A stretch of 64,000 nt of DNA from Myroides odoratimimus (GTDB lineage Bacteria; Bacteroidota; Bacteroidia; Flavobacteriales; Flavobacteriaceae): NCBI RefSeq assembly GCF_030326305.1, contig NZ_JACAKB010000005.1, positions 1-64,000 of the forward strand, given 5' to 3'. Below the pieces are notes generated by a model, which saw nothing but the letters and a program-made list of their open reading frames with translations, searched no databases and had not been told where the DNA came from. Below are positions 54,322 to 63,186 of this stretch, in pieces. The position numbers were made by a program, and so were the translations under genes. Each line of letters begins with the position of its first letter. The first letter of the stretch is position 1.

Positions 54322-55249
54322 AACGACTGAAGAACTCTCGAGTCATGCGTTCGTCATCTTTTAACTTTGCGACTAACTCATCAAGTCCACTAAATTTTAA
54401 TTCATCTCTTATTCTGTCTAAGATACGAACTTTTAACTTTTGGTCGTATAAATCACCATCCCAATCTAAATAATTTACTTCTATCGTATAAGGGTGGTCT
54501 GCAAAGGTAGGATTAATACCTACACTCATCATTCCCATTACTTTCACTCCATTTAACTCAGATTCTACCACATAAACGCCGTTCTCAGGAATCAATTTAT
54601 AATCTTCGTCCACAACGATATTCGCTGTTGGGAAACCTAACTTACGACCTAATTTCTTACCGTGTACTACTGTACCAGAGAAATAATACTCATACCCTAA
54701 GAACTCATTCGCCAGCATCATATTGCCTTCTTCTTCTAGAGCCACGCGTATCTTAGTAGAACTAATAGACACGTGATCTATCTCTTGAGCAGAGATTTCT
54801 TCTACTTCAAAGCCATATTTCTCACCGAATGCTTTTAAATCATGAATATCAGCCGTTCTATTCTTTCCGAAGCGATGGTCATAACCAATGATAATTTTAA
54901 AGATATTAAATTTATCTACTAATACCTGTTTCACAAACTCTTCTGCTGATAACTGAGCAAACTCTAAATCAAACTTTTGAATGACTAGATTATCTAATCC
55001 TAAGCCTTTTAAAAGCTCTTTCTTCTCTTCTATGGTATTCAGTAATCGAATACTGTTATCCTGCTTTAAAACCATGCGAGGATGAGGAAAGAAGGTCAAC
55101 ACCAAACTCTCGCCACCATTAGCTTTAGCAGAATCAACAAGCTTTTTGATAATCATCTGATGCCCTACGTGTACGCCATCAAAAGTACCTAATGTAGCAA
55201 CTACTTTTTTATCGCAATTAAAATCAGCTATAGAAGAAAATGTTTTCAA
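54290..55249 (-). CDS. ribF: bifunctional riboflavin kinase / FAD synthetase
   Basis: A 319-residue enzyme making FMN then FAD. The FAD-synthetase half has GTFDGVHVGHQMII (about residues 20-33) and the ISSTKIR loop; the kinase half has FSGTVVHGKKLGRKLGFPTANI (about 189-211) and NGVYVV. Full length. It overlaps the HTTM gene by 32 bp. I see no FMN riboswitch upstream. Confidence 0.93.
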   Translation of the reverse strand: MKTFSSIADFNCDKKVVATLGTFDGVHVGHQMIIKKLVDSAKANGGESLVLTFFPHPRMVLKQDNSIRLLNTIEEKKELLKGLGLDNLVIQKFDLEFAQLSAEEFVKQVLVDKFNIFKIIIGYDHRFGKNRTADIHDLKAFGEKYGFEVEEISAQEIDHVSISSTKIRVALEEEGNMMLANEFLGYEYYFSGTVVHGKKLGRKLGFPTANIVVDEDYKLIPENGVYVVESELNGVKVMGMMSVGINPTFADHPYTIEVNYLDWDGDLYDQKLKVRILDRIRDELKFSGLDELVAKLKDDERMTREFFSRYEGKTVPSDR

Positions 55250-55401
55250 TTTTTAAAGTTTATATCAGTTACATTACTATTTTTGTCCCCCTTTATCCGT
55301 CAATGGATGGGTAGATAATAAAACTGCGTAAAAATACGTCATTTTTATAAATGCCTCTTTATAAAATGACTATAATCTAACGCCTTTTAACAAAATTCAA
55401 T

Positions 55402-56229
55402 ATGCCTAACACTAGATTTTTAAAAGCCTTAACTTTATGTATAATCATTCTTTTTATACCTTTCTCAATGAATGCCCAAGTCAAAATAATGACTTGGAAT
55501 TTACTTAACGTAGGAAAGAGTAAGTCTCAAGAAAATATAGAATACATCGCTAAAACGATTAAACAAACTGACATCGTAGCCATACAAGAGATAGTTACTA
55601 ATCCTACAGGAGCACAAACTATCGCAAAAATACATGAAGAATTAAACAGATCTTCAGGAGCCAAATGGGACTATGCGATAAGCGAACCTACTGTTAGCTC
55701 TCCATACCGATCAGAACGCTATGCTTACCTATGGAGAACTAGTAAAGTCAAGCTAAAAGGCAAACCGTTCCTAGAGCCAACTTATCAAGAAGAAATAGAA
55801 AGAGAACCTTATATGGCAACATTTATTTATAAAGGAAAAGAAATAACGATAAGTAGCCTACATGCACTACCCACTAAACATCAGCCTGAGAAAGAAATCA
55901 AGTACCTAAAATTCTTTCCAGAACTCTATCCTGAGCACAACCTTATCTTCTTAGGAGACTTTAATTTAAGTGAAACTCATAGTGTATTTAATCCTTTAAA
56001 GAAACAAGGATATCTACCTAGCTTCTCTACACAGAAGACAAGCCTTAGACAGAAATGTCTTAAAGGTGACTGTCTAGCTTCAGAGTATGATAACATATTT
56101 TATCACCCTGATAAGAATGAGCTAATCAGTGCTAAACCCATCTACTTCTTTGAAGACTTTGAAGAAATAAGTATGGCTAGAAAAGTGTCAGATCACATCC
56201 CTTTAATTATCACATTGAAAATATTATAA
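55402..56229 (+). CDS. exported endonuclease/exonuclease/phosphatase-family protein
   Basis: A 275-residue exported protein (signal ending SMNAQ) of the DNase I-like superfamily. Motifs in order: MTWNLLNVG, IQEIV (Glu, about residue 72), SSLHALPTKHQPEKE, FLGDFNLSETHS (about 190-201) and the terminal SDHIPL with the catalytic His. It is either a secreted/periplasmic DNase or a phosphodiesterase; the compact size and Cys pair (KCLKGDC) fit the DNase subgroup. It is monocistronic and ends in a perfect terminator. Confidence 0.87.
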   Translation: MPNTRFLKALTLCIIILFIPFSMNAQVKIMTWNLLNVGKSKSQENIEYIAKTIKQTDIVAIQEIVTNPTGAQTIAKIHEELNRSSGAKWDYAISEPTVSSPYRSERYAYLWRTSKVKLKGKPFLEPTYQEEIEREPYMATFIYKGKEITISSLHALPTKHQPEKEIKYLKFFPELYPEHNLIFLGDFNLSETHSVFNPLKKQGYLPSFSTQKTSLRQKCLKGDCLASEYDNIFYHPDKNELISAKPIYFFEDFEEISMARKVSDHIPLIITLKIL

Positions 56230-56231
56230 CC

Positions 56232-56261
56232 AAAAAGACCTCTTTAGCAGAGGTCTTTTTT
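56232..56261. terminator. bidirectional terminator
   Basis: The stem AAAAAGACCTCT / AGAGGTCTTTTT with a 5-nt loop lies between converging genes. Confidence 0.85.
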
Positions 56262-56262
56262 A

Positions 56263-56934
56263 TTATCTTCTATTCATATAAATCATTACATAATACAGTA
56301 ACGTACCTAGCGAACTTATTGCAGCCACTACATACGTACGTGCAGCCCATTTCAGCGAGTCCTTAGCTCCAGCGAATTCACCTTGAGTCACTATATTCTT
56401 TGCTTGTAACCATTTTAATGCTCGATTACTAGCATCGTATTCTACAGGCAACGTTACAAAAGAGAATATAGTAGTCATCGCAAACAAAATAATCCCTATT
56501 AATAACAACTGCGGAAATGTATTAATCATTAACACCCCTCCTAACAATACCCATGTCACAATATTAGACGAAAAGCTAACAATAGGAACTAACTTAGAAC
56601 GCATAGTCAGCCAGTGATATGCCTCAGCGTGTTGTACTGCGTGTCCCACCTCATGGGCAGCAACAGCCGCAGCCGCAGCATTGCGTTCGTTATACACAGC
56701 CTCACTTAAGTTGACTGTTTTATCCATTGGATTATAGTGATCGGTAAGTCTACCAGGAGTAGAAATAACTCTTACGTCTCTGATCCCATGATCAAACAAC
56801 ATCTTCTGTGCTATCTCAGCACCACTCATCCCATTCTGAAGTTGTACTTTAGAATATTTCTCAAATTTACTTTTTAAGCGATAACCTACTAACCAACTAG
56901 CACCCATTATCGCAATCATAAAAATCCAAATCAT
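56263..56934 (-). CDS. zinc-dependent membrane metallopeptidase (Zn_peptidase_2 type)
   Basis: A 223-residue membrane protein with an N-terminal helix, a cytosolic loop and two or three C-terminal helices. AAHEVGHAVQHAEAYHWL (about residues 92-109) carries the HEXXH zinc motif, and the stretch GMSGAEIAQKML, then VRVISTPGRLTDHYNP (about 53-68) is the family hallmark. It is assigned to neutral zinc metallopeptidases of the inner membrane; substrates are unknown. It follows infB's terminator region on the same strand but is separated by 122 bp. Confidence 0.88.
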   Translation of the reverse strand: MIWIFMIAIMGASWLVGYRLKSKFEKYSKVQLQNGMSGAEIAQKMLFDHGIRDVRVISTPGRLTDHYNPMDKTVNLSEAVYNERNAAAAAVAAHEVGHAVQHAEAYHWLTMRSKLVPIVSFSSNIVTWVLLGGVLMINTFPQLLLIGIILFAMTTIFSFVTLPVEYDASNRALKWLQAKNIVTQGEFAGAKDSLKWAARTYVVAAISSLGTLLYYVMIYMNRR

Positions 56935-57012
56935 ACTTAGACGTTTTTCTTTTTTTAATTAAATCTACAAATTATAAGCCAAACTAAAAATAAGACATTT
57001 TGACATAAAAAA

Positions 57013-57034
57013 AGGGTTACATAACCGTAACCCT
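57013..57034 (-). terminator. terminator of the rimP-nusA-infB operon
   Basis: The stem AGGGTTAC / GTAACCCT is followed on the minus strand by seven T. Confidence 0.8.
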
Positions 57035-57056
57035 CTCTTATTAACTATATTTTATA

Positions 57057-60053
57057 CTATTTAAGTTTCTTTTTAACCTCTACTTCTTGGAAAGCTTCGA
57101 TTACGTCATACTCCTTAATGTCGTTGTAGTTTTTAATCTGAATACCACAATCATATCCTTTAGAAACTTCTTTAACATCATCTTTGAAACGTTTAAGAGC
57201 AGTTAACTCTCCAGTGTAGATTACTACACCTTCACGGATTAAGCGGATTCTAGAGCTACGGAATATCTTACCATCTGTAACCATACATCCAGCGATAGTT
57301 CCCACTTTAGAGATTTTGAACAACTCACGGATCTCAGCAGTACCAGTAACCTCTTCTTTAAGTTCTGGAGATAACATACCTTCCATCGCATCTTTAAGGT
57401 CATCGATAGCAGCATAGATGATTGAGTAGTTACGGATATCGATCTCTTCTTTATCAGCTAATACTTTAGCAGATGCCATAGGACGAACGTTAAATCCGAT
57501 AATGATCGCGTCAGAAGCAGATGCTAACAATACGTCAGATTCTGTAATCGCACCAACTCCTTTGTGGATAATGTTGATTTGAATTTCTTCTGTAGATAAT
57601 TTAGAGAATGAATCAGATAATGCCTCAACAGAACCATCCACGTCCCCTTTTAAGATAATGTTCAACTCTTTGAAATCTCCTAATGCGATACGACGTCCAA
57701 TCTCTGCTAACGTAATATGACGTTGAGCACGTACAGATTGTTCACGGATCAGCTGAGTACGTTTAGATGCAATTTGTTTTGCTTCTTTTTCTTCTTCGAA
57801 TACGTTGAATTTATCACCCGCAGTTGGTGCACCATCAAGACCTAATACAGAGATTGGAGTTGAAGGACCAGCTACTTTAATAGACTTACCACGCTCATCG
57901 TGCATAGCACGTACTTTACCATGGTTACATCCTGCTAATAAATAATCTCCTACGCGAAGAGTACCAGCTTGTACTAATACAGTAGATACATATCCTCTAC
58001 CTTTATCTAAGAAAGCCTCTACTACAGTACCTACTGCTAACTTATCTGGGTTAGCTTTCAGCTCTAACATTTCAGCTTCTAATAATACTTTCTCAAGTAA
58101 TTCAGTCATACCAATACCTTGTTTAGCAGAGATATCTTGAGATTGGTAAGTACCACCCCACTCTTCTACTAGCAAGTTCATAGATGCTAACTTTTCTTTA
58201 ATTTTATCAGGGTTAGCCGTTGGCTTATCTACCTTATTGATCGCGAAGATAATAGGTACACCTGCTGCTTGAGCGTGGCTAATAGCCTCTTTCGTTTGTG
58301 GCATGATGTCATCATCCGCAGCGATTACGATAATAACGATATCCGTTACTTGCGCACCACGTGCACGCATCGCAGTAAACGCCTCGTGACCTGGTGTATC
58401 TAAGAAAGTAATCTTTTGACCATTTTCTAAAGTTACCCCATAAGCACCGATGTGCTGAGTAATACCTCCAGACTCACCAGCGATAACGTTAGCTTTACGA
58501 ACGTAGTCAAGTAACGATGTCTTACCGTGGTCAACGTGTCCCATTACAGTAACGATAGGAGCACGAGATTGTAAATCTTCTGGTCTATCTGGAGTTTCTT
58601 CGATAGCCTCTTCAATAGCTGCAGTAGTAAAGTCTACTTCATATCCGAACTCGTCTGCCACGATAGTCAATGTCTCAGCATCTAGACGTTGATTCATTGT
58701 TACCATGATACCTAATGACATACATGTACCGATAACTTTAGTAATAGGCACATCCATCATAGTAGCGATCTCACCTACAGTAACGAACTCAGTAACTTTT
58801 AATATTTTACTTCCAGCTTCTAATGCTTTTTGTTCGTCATCCGTTTTCTTACGGTGTACATCACGTTTATCACGACGGTATTTAGCAGATTTAGACTTAT
58901 TACCTTTACCTTGAAGACGTTCTAGAGTCTCCTTGATTTGGTTTTTAACTTCTTCTTCTGTTGGCTCAGCCTTAACTACAGGAGCTTGTTGGTTACGTCT
59001 TTGGTTTCTATTACCAAATTTGTTTCCACCAGCATTGTTATTATTGTTGTTATTTCTTTGCCCGCCACCTTGGTTTCTGTTATTGTTGTTGTTATTACCA
59101 CCATTAGCATTATTGCTATTGTTATTAGTAGTATTACCACCTTCAGCAGTACCTGGTTTAGCTATACGTTTTCTCTTATTCTTATTAGCGGCATTACCGG
59201 CACCTGGTTTCGCATTGTTACCAGCGTTGTTACCACCTTTTTTAGGCTCTTCTTTTTTCTTTTTAGGCTTATCGAATTGAGATAAATCGATAGTCTGTCC
59301 AGTAAAAGTAGTTCCTGACAGTTTTTGATAATTAGTTTTAATTATCTCCTCTCCTGCATTGTCTTCTGTTTTAGCAGCCTCTTCTGCATTGTTAGACTCT
59401 ACTTTTTTAGAATCCACTTTGTTAGATGAAGCATCCTTACTTCCTGCTACAGATTCTTTCTGTTTTGGTTTTTCCACCTCTTTTTTAGCTTCCACTTGTT
59501 TATTTGAGTTCGTTACTTTAGATGCTTCCTTATCAACTACAGGTTTAGCGACAGTCTCTTTCTTATCCTCTATAACCTCATTAGCTTGTTTTTGCTTACT
59601 CACTTTAGCAGGAGCTTTGGCATCTTTTTCAAAAGATTTATTTTCTTTATTAGAATCGTCTGAAGAAGCTTTAGTTTTTTTAGGCTCAAGGTCGATTTTA
59701 CCCACAGTTTTAATAGCTGCAATTTCTTCAGCTTTAGCTCGGATAATTTCTTGTTCACGTTTAATACGTGCTTCCTCTTGTTTTTTCTTCTCCTCTAATT
59801 CTTTATCACGCTCAATTTTCAAGGCCTCTTTCTCTTTCTTTTTCTCTTCACTTACTTCAATAGATGCCTCTTTCTTACCTTTATCAGCAGAAAATTGTTT
59901 ACACAAAACACTATATTCTTGATCAGAAATTTTAGCATTAGGTGTTGCGTCGATATCGAAACCTTTTCCTTTTAAAAAGTCAACGGCTCTATCGAGAGAA
60001 ATATTCAATTCCCTTAAAACTTTATTAATTCTTATTGCTCTTTCTTCAGACAT
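57057..60053 (-). CDS. infB: translation initiation factor IF-2
   Basis: A 998-residue GTPase that positions initiator tRNA. The N-terminal half (about 1-420) is a charged Lys/Glu and Asn/Gly low-complexity region, including runs of Asn and Gly and [10 protein letters not shown], followed by an IF2 N-terminal helical domain. The GTPase is intact: GHVDHGKT (G1), GGITQHIGA (G2), DTPGHEAF (G3), NKVD (G4). Domains II-IV follow. It is the last gene of rimP-nusA-infB. Confidence 0.97.
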   Translation of the reverse strand: MSEERAIRINKVLRELNISLDRAVDFLKGKGFDIDATPNAKISDQEYSVLCKQFSADKGKKEASIEVSEEKKKEKEALKIERDKELEEKKKQEEARIKREQEIIRAKAEEIAAIKTVGKIDLEPKKTKASSDDSNKENKSFEKDAKAPAKVSKQKQANEVIEDKKETVAKPVVDKEASKVTNSNKQVEAKKEVEKPKQKESVAGSKDASSNKVDSKKVESNNAEEAAKTEDNAGEEIIKTNYQKLSGTTFTGQTIDLSQFDKPKKKKEEPKKGGNNAGNNAKPGAGNAANKNKRKRIAKPGTAEGGNTTNNNSNNANGGNNNNNNRNQGGGQRNNNNNNNAGGNKFGNRNQRRNQQAPVVKAEPTEEEVKNQIKETLERLQGKGNKSKSAKYRRDKRDVHRKKTDDEQKALEAGSKILKVTEFVTVGEIATMMDVPITKVIGTCMSLGIMVTMNQRLDAETLTIVADEFGYEVDFTTAAIEEAIEETPDRPEDLQSRAPIVTVMGHVDHGKTSLLDYVRKANVIAGESGGITQHIGAYGVTLENGQKITFLDTPGHEAFTAMRARGAQVTDIVIIVIAADDDIMPQTKEAISHAQAAGVPIIFAINKVDKPTANPDKIKEKLASMNLLVEEWGGTYQSQDISAKQGIGMTELLEKVLLEAEMLELKANPDKLAVGTVVEAFLDKGRGYVSTVLVQAGTLRVGDYLLAGCNHGKVRAMHDERGKSIKVAGPSTPISVLGLDGAPTAGDKFNVFEEEKEAKQIASKRTQLIREQSVRAQRHITLAEIGRRIALGDFKELNIILKGDVDGSVEALSDSFSKLSTEEIQINIIHKGVGAITESDVLLASASDAIIIGFNVRPMASAKVLADKEEIDIRNYSIIYAAIDDLKDAMEGMLSPELKEEVTGTAEIRELFKISKVGTIAGCMVTDGKIFRSSRIRLIREGVVIYTGELTALKRFKDDVKEVSKGYDCGIQIKNYNDIKEYDVIEAFQEVEVKKKLK

Positions 60054-60098
60054 ATTATCCTTTTAGTGTATTAAATGTGTTGTGTTGTTAACTTGTAA

Positions 60099-61337
60099 TT
60101 AATCCTCGAATTCTTCTTTCAAGATTCTAAGTACATTCTCAATTGTTTCATCTTCAAGATCAGTACGTTTCATTAACTCTTCAACACTTAGGCTTAAAAC
60201 GCTCTTAGCCGTATCTAAACCGATTCTTGCAAATTCTTCAATTACCCACTCATCGATTTCGTCTTTGAATTCTTTTAATTCTACGTCATCGTCTTCTGGG
60301 TTTAATTCACGCATAACATCAATATCATATCCAGTTAACATACCAGCTAATTTGATGTTTTGTCCACCACGTCCTATCGCACGTGATACCTCTTCTAGAG
60401 CTAAATAAACATTTGCTTTTTTAGTCTCTTCATTCAGAACTACTTTATTTACGTTAGCAGGTGCTAAAGCACGCTTAACGAATAATTCTGTATTATTAGT
60501 AAAATTAATTACATCTATATTCTCATTTCCTAATTCGCGAACGATACCATGGATACGAGATCCTTTCATACCTACACACGCTCCTACTGGATCGATACGA
60601 TCATCAAAAGTATCTACTGCCACTTTTGCTTTTTCTCCAGGGATACGTACCACTTTCTTAATCGTGATATGTCCATCAGCGATCTCAGGAATCTCTTGCT
60701 CGAATAATCTTTCTAAGAACTCAGTAGCAGTTCTAGACATGATGATTTGAGGTTTAGACCCTTTTAATTCTACTGCTTCGATGATTCCTTTTACAGTATC
60801 ACCTTTTCTAAAGAAGTCAGATGGAATCTGTTTATCTTTTGGTAAAACGATTTCATTTCCTTCCTCATCCATCAAAATTACAACTTTTGGGCGGATGTGG
60901 TGCACTTCTGCTGAATAAACTTCTCCAATAATATCTTTGAACTGTTTGTATAAAGTAGTATTATCGTGCTCAGTCACTTTAGAATTTAAGTTTTGGCGCA
61001 ATGCTAAAATAGCACGTCTTCCTAACTCCTCTAATTTAACCTCTTCTGAAACTTCTTCTCCTACTTCAAAATCTGGTTCGATCTTGCGTGCTTGAGATAA
61101 TGAAATTTCATAGTTATCATTCTCTACTTCTCCATCATTTACTACTACACGGTTTCTGAATATCTGGCAATCTCCTTTATCTGGATTAACAATGATATCA
61201 AAGTTATCATCGTTACCAAATCTTTTTTTCAATGCATTTCTAAATACATCTTCTAAGATGGCCATCAGCGTTACACGCTCAATATCTTTTTCGTCTTTAA
61301 ATTCTGAGAATGAATCTACTAAATCTCTATTCTCCAT
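60099..61337 (-). CDS. nusA: transcription termination/antitermination factor NusA
   Basis: A 412-residue RNA-binding factor. It has an N-terminal RNA-polymerase-binding domain (VTLMAILEDVFRNALKKRFG), an S1 domain (about 130-200: GEVYSAEVHHIRPKVVILMD), and two KH domains with DPVGACVGMKGSRIHGIVREL and SRAIGRGGQNIKLAG, followed by a short acidic C-terminal helix. There are no tandem acidic repeats as in E. coli, which is usual for Bacteroidota. It lies 45 bp ahead of infB. Confidence 0.96.
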   Translation of the reverse strand: MENRDLVDSFSEFKDEKDIERVTLMAILEDVFRNALKKRFGNDDNFDIIVNPDKGDCQIFRNRVVVNDGEVENDNYEISLSQARKIEPDFEVGEEVSEEVKLEELGRRAILALRQNLNSKVTEHDNTTLYKQFKDIIGEVYSAEVHHIRPKVVILMDEEGNEIVLPKDKQIPSDFFRKGDTVKGIIEAVELKGSKPQIIMSRTATEFLERLFEQEIPEIADGHITIKKVVRIPGEKAKVAVDTFDDRIDPVGACVGMKGSRIHGIVRELGNENIDVINFTNNTELFVKRALAPANVNKVVLNEETKKANVYLALEEVSRAIGRGGQNIKLAGMLTGYDIDVMRELNPEDDDVELKEFKDEIDEWVIEEFARIGLDTAKSVLSLSVEELMKRTDLEDETIENVLRILKEEFED

Positions 61338-61351
61338 GTGCTTTTTTTATT

Positions 61352-61819
61352 TTAAAATGAAATTATAACATTCGCTTCTTTAATATTCTCAAAAGGAATC
61401 ACAGCTTCTTTCTCTACTGTTACCTTCCCTTTTCCTACAGCTTTAGGCTCTCTAGCCTTCCACTTTAGGACAATCTGATTATCGATCACATTATCTAGAG
61501 TAGCCTCGTATTTCTCTTGATCTAGCGTCACTACTTTCAGTTTTCTACCAATGTTCTTATGGTATTGACGAAGTAATTTTAAAGGTGCTGTTGCACCTGC
61601 TGATGCTACCTCTAGTGAGAAATCTTGCTCTTCTCTATCTAAATTATGCTCTATAGCTCTACTAAAATTTATACAATCTTGTAATGTCACACCTTCATCA
61701 CCATCTATAGTTAGAGTGATTTTATTGTCAGCAGACACCGTAAAATCTATAATAAATATAGATGTATGCTCTTCTAAAGCCTTATCTATTAATTCTTGTA
61801 CTTTACTTTTTAATGTCAT
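61352..61819 (-). CDS. rimP: ribosome maturation factor RimP
   Basis: A 155-residue factor for 30S subunit assembly. The N-terminal domain ends ...[21 protein letters not shown] (the LEVSSPG-like motif, about residues 65-77), followed by a SH3-like C-terminal domain (GRKLKVVTL...). It starts the operon rimP-nusA-infB, 14 bp ahead of nusA. An attenuator-like hairpin with U5 lies 4 bp upstream of its start codon region (61824-61853). Confidence 0.93.
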   Translation of the reverse strand: MTLKSKVQELIDKALEEHTSIFIIDFTVSADNKITLTIDGDEGVTLQDCINFSRAIEHNLDREEQDFSLEVASAGATAPLKLLRQYHKNIGRKLKVVTLDQEKYEATLDNVIDNQIVLKWKAREPKAVGKGKVTVEKEAVIPFENIKEANVIISF

Positions 61820-61823
61820 ATGC

Positions 61824-61853
61824 TATAAAAAGAGGGGACTACTTTGTCCCCTC
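61824..61853 (-). promoter_or_regulatory. attenuator-like hairpin in the rimP-nusA-infB leader
   Basis: On the minus strand GAGGGGAC, a 6-nt loop, GTCCCCTC, then TTTTT, then ATAGCAT and the rimP ATG. This is an intrinsic-terminator shape inside the 5' leader, ending 5 bp ahead of the start codon. The upstream -7 box is at 61884-61891. No gene upstream is transcribed on this strand, so it is not a normal 3' terminator. Confidence 0.75.
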
Positions 61854-61883
61854 ATTATTTAACTTTTTTAATAAATAACTGTG

Positions 61884-61891
61884 CAAAGATA
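61884..61891 (-). promoter_or_regulatory. -7 box of the rimP-nusA-infB operon
   Basis: The complement reads TATCTTTG, an exact TAnnTTTG match. A TTTG lies about 15 bp further upstream. The expected leader is about 60 nt and includes the hairpin at 61824-61853. Confidence 0.55.
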
Positions 61892-61989
61892 TTAATTTTT
61901 TTATTACAAATAAAACTTTTGCCTATTGATAATTATATTCTTAACTTTAAATCATGTAATTAAATCGAAATAAAACAACAAATATCACT

Positions 61990-62817
61990 ATGAAAAAAAT
62001 ACTAGTCCCAACAGATTTTTCTACACAAGCTTATAACGCTATCAAGGTAGCTGCTTGTATAGCTAAAAAAGGAGATGCAGAAATACTACTATTACACATC
62101 TTGGACTTGCCACAACAAGGAAATGATAGTATCAACAAAGGTACTCCTGCACCCGAAGTAATGTTCTTTAAGAACGCTGCTGAAGAAAAACTTAGAGAGT
62201 TAGCTCTATCTAACCTATTCGAAGGCGTAAAAGTATCTACTAGTCTTATCCTAGAAAGAACTGCCTATGGAGTAACCAAAACTGCAGAGACTAATAAAGT
62301 AGACCTTATCGTAATGGGATCTCATGGAGTGAGTGGAGCGAAAGAGTACTTCGTAGGTTCTAACACCCAGAAAGTAGTAAGAACATCTGACGCGCCAGTA
62401 TTAGTAATTAAAGGAGAAGGTGATAACTTCAATGTAAATGATCTTGTCTTCGCGTCTGACTTTACTGATAATATGAAAGAGCCTTTTAAGAAGATTCTAC
62501 GCCTACACCAGATGTTCGACACGAAGTTACACCTGCTGATGGTAAACACTCCTAATAGTTTTAAACCTACTCATGTAGCAGAACAAGTATTAGAAGACTT
62601 CTTAGAAGACATCACAGATACAGAATACGACTTATCTATCTATAATGATCTAACAGTAGAAAAAGGAATTCTTAACTTCTCTAAGAAAACAAATGCAGAC
62701 CTAATCACGATCGCTACACATGGACGTACAGGATTAGCTCATTTCTTCAACGGAAGTATCAGTGAAGATCTAGTAAATCACTCACCGATTTCGGTACTGA
62801 CTATCAAGATAGACTAA
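61990..62817 (+). CDS. universal stress protein, two-domain
   Basis: A 275-residue protein of two tandem Usp domains. The first has MKKILVPTDFSTQAYNAIKVA and the ATP-loop GSHGVSGAKEYFVGSNTQKVVRTSDAPVLVI (about residues 114-144), an ATP-binding GxxGxxxxxxGS type; the second has VFASDFTDN and THGRTGLAHFFNGSISEDLVNHSPISVLTI (about 239-270). Cytosolic. It is divergent from rimP and ends in a strong terminator. Role in stress is the family assumption. Confidence 0.92.
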   Translation: MKKILVPTDFSTQAYNAIKVAACIAKKGDAEILLLHILDLPQQGNDSINKGTPAPEVMFFKNAAEEKLRELALSNLFEGVKVSTSLILERTAYGVTKTAETNKVDLIVMGSHGVSGAKEYFVGSNTQKVVRTSDAPVLVIKGEGDNFNVNDLVFASDFTDNMKEPFKKILRLHQMFDTKLHLLMVNTPNSFKPTHVAEQVLEDFLEDITDTEYDLSIYNDLTVEKGILNFSKKTNADLITIATHGRTGLAHFFNGSISEDLVNHSPISVLTIKID

Positions 62818-62837
62818 GCACTATCCTTATATAATAC

Positions 62838-62870
62838 AAAAAGCTGATTGCTATTCGCAATCAGCTTTTT
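62838..62870 (+). terminator. terminator of the universal stress protein gene
   Basis: A perfect stem AAAAAGCTGATTGC / GCAATCAGCTTTTT with a 5-nt loop. Confidence 0.87.
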
Positions 62871-62911
62871 TATTTCTACTCTTTTAGTTATTTATCTCTG
62901 CCTTTGGTTTT

Positions 62912-63014
62912 AGTTCCTTGCAGATTCCCTCGAGTATCCTTGCAGTTTCCTTCGAGAAAACCCCTCTCTGGGCAAGTAAACTCGGAGAAAACCCCTAGAA
63001 TACCCGAAGAACCC
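62912..63014. repeat. inverted 11-bp array, 4+4 units with 15-bp centre (element 4)
   Basis: Left units from 62912: AGTTCCTTGCA, GATTCCCTCGA, GTATCCTTGCA, GTTTCCTTCGA. Centre 62956-62970 with CCTCT at positions 8-12. Right units from 62971: GGCAAGTAAAC, TCGGAGAAAAC, CCCTAGAATAC, CCGAAGAACCC. It has the same geometry as the elements at 16706 and 35159 and lies between a terminator and the 3' end of the last gene. It is markedly more GC-rich than its surroundings. Confidence 0.82.
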
Positions 63015-63186
63015 CAAGCTCAGATACAATACATCATTAAAAATCAATACACTATAATAACTTCACCCCTTCATAATAAAACAAAAAGAGCAACCGAGGT
63101 CACAAACTCCATATCTAGGCAAAAAGAGCTGAAAGAAAATAAAAAACAGCTAAACACAATGTCTAACTGTTCTTCCTATAGTATTA

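Noticed and set aside
55250-55401. FMN riboswitch ahead of ribF
   Set aside because: The 150-bp region is AT-rich and lacks the conserved GC stems and purine motifs of that riboswitch.
58933-59285. Two overlapping plus-strand frames of 115 codons
   Set aside because: They are antisense to the Asn/Gly/Lys-rich part of infB; the Leu- and Ile/Val-rich products are what the complement of that codon use would give.
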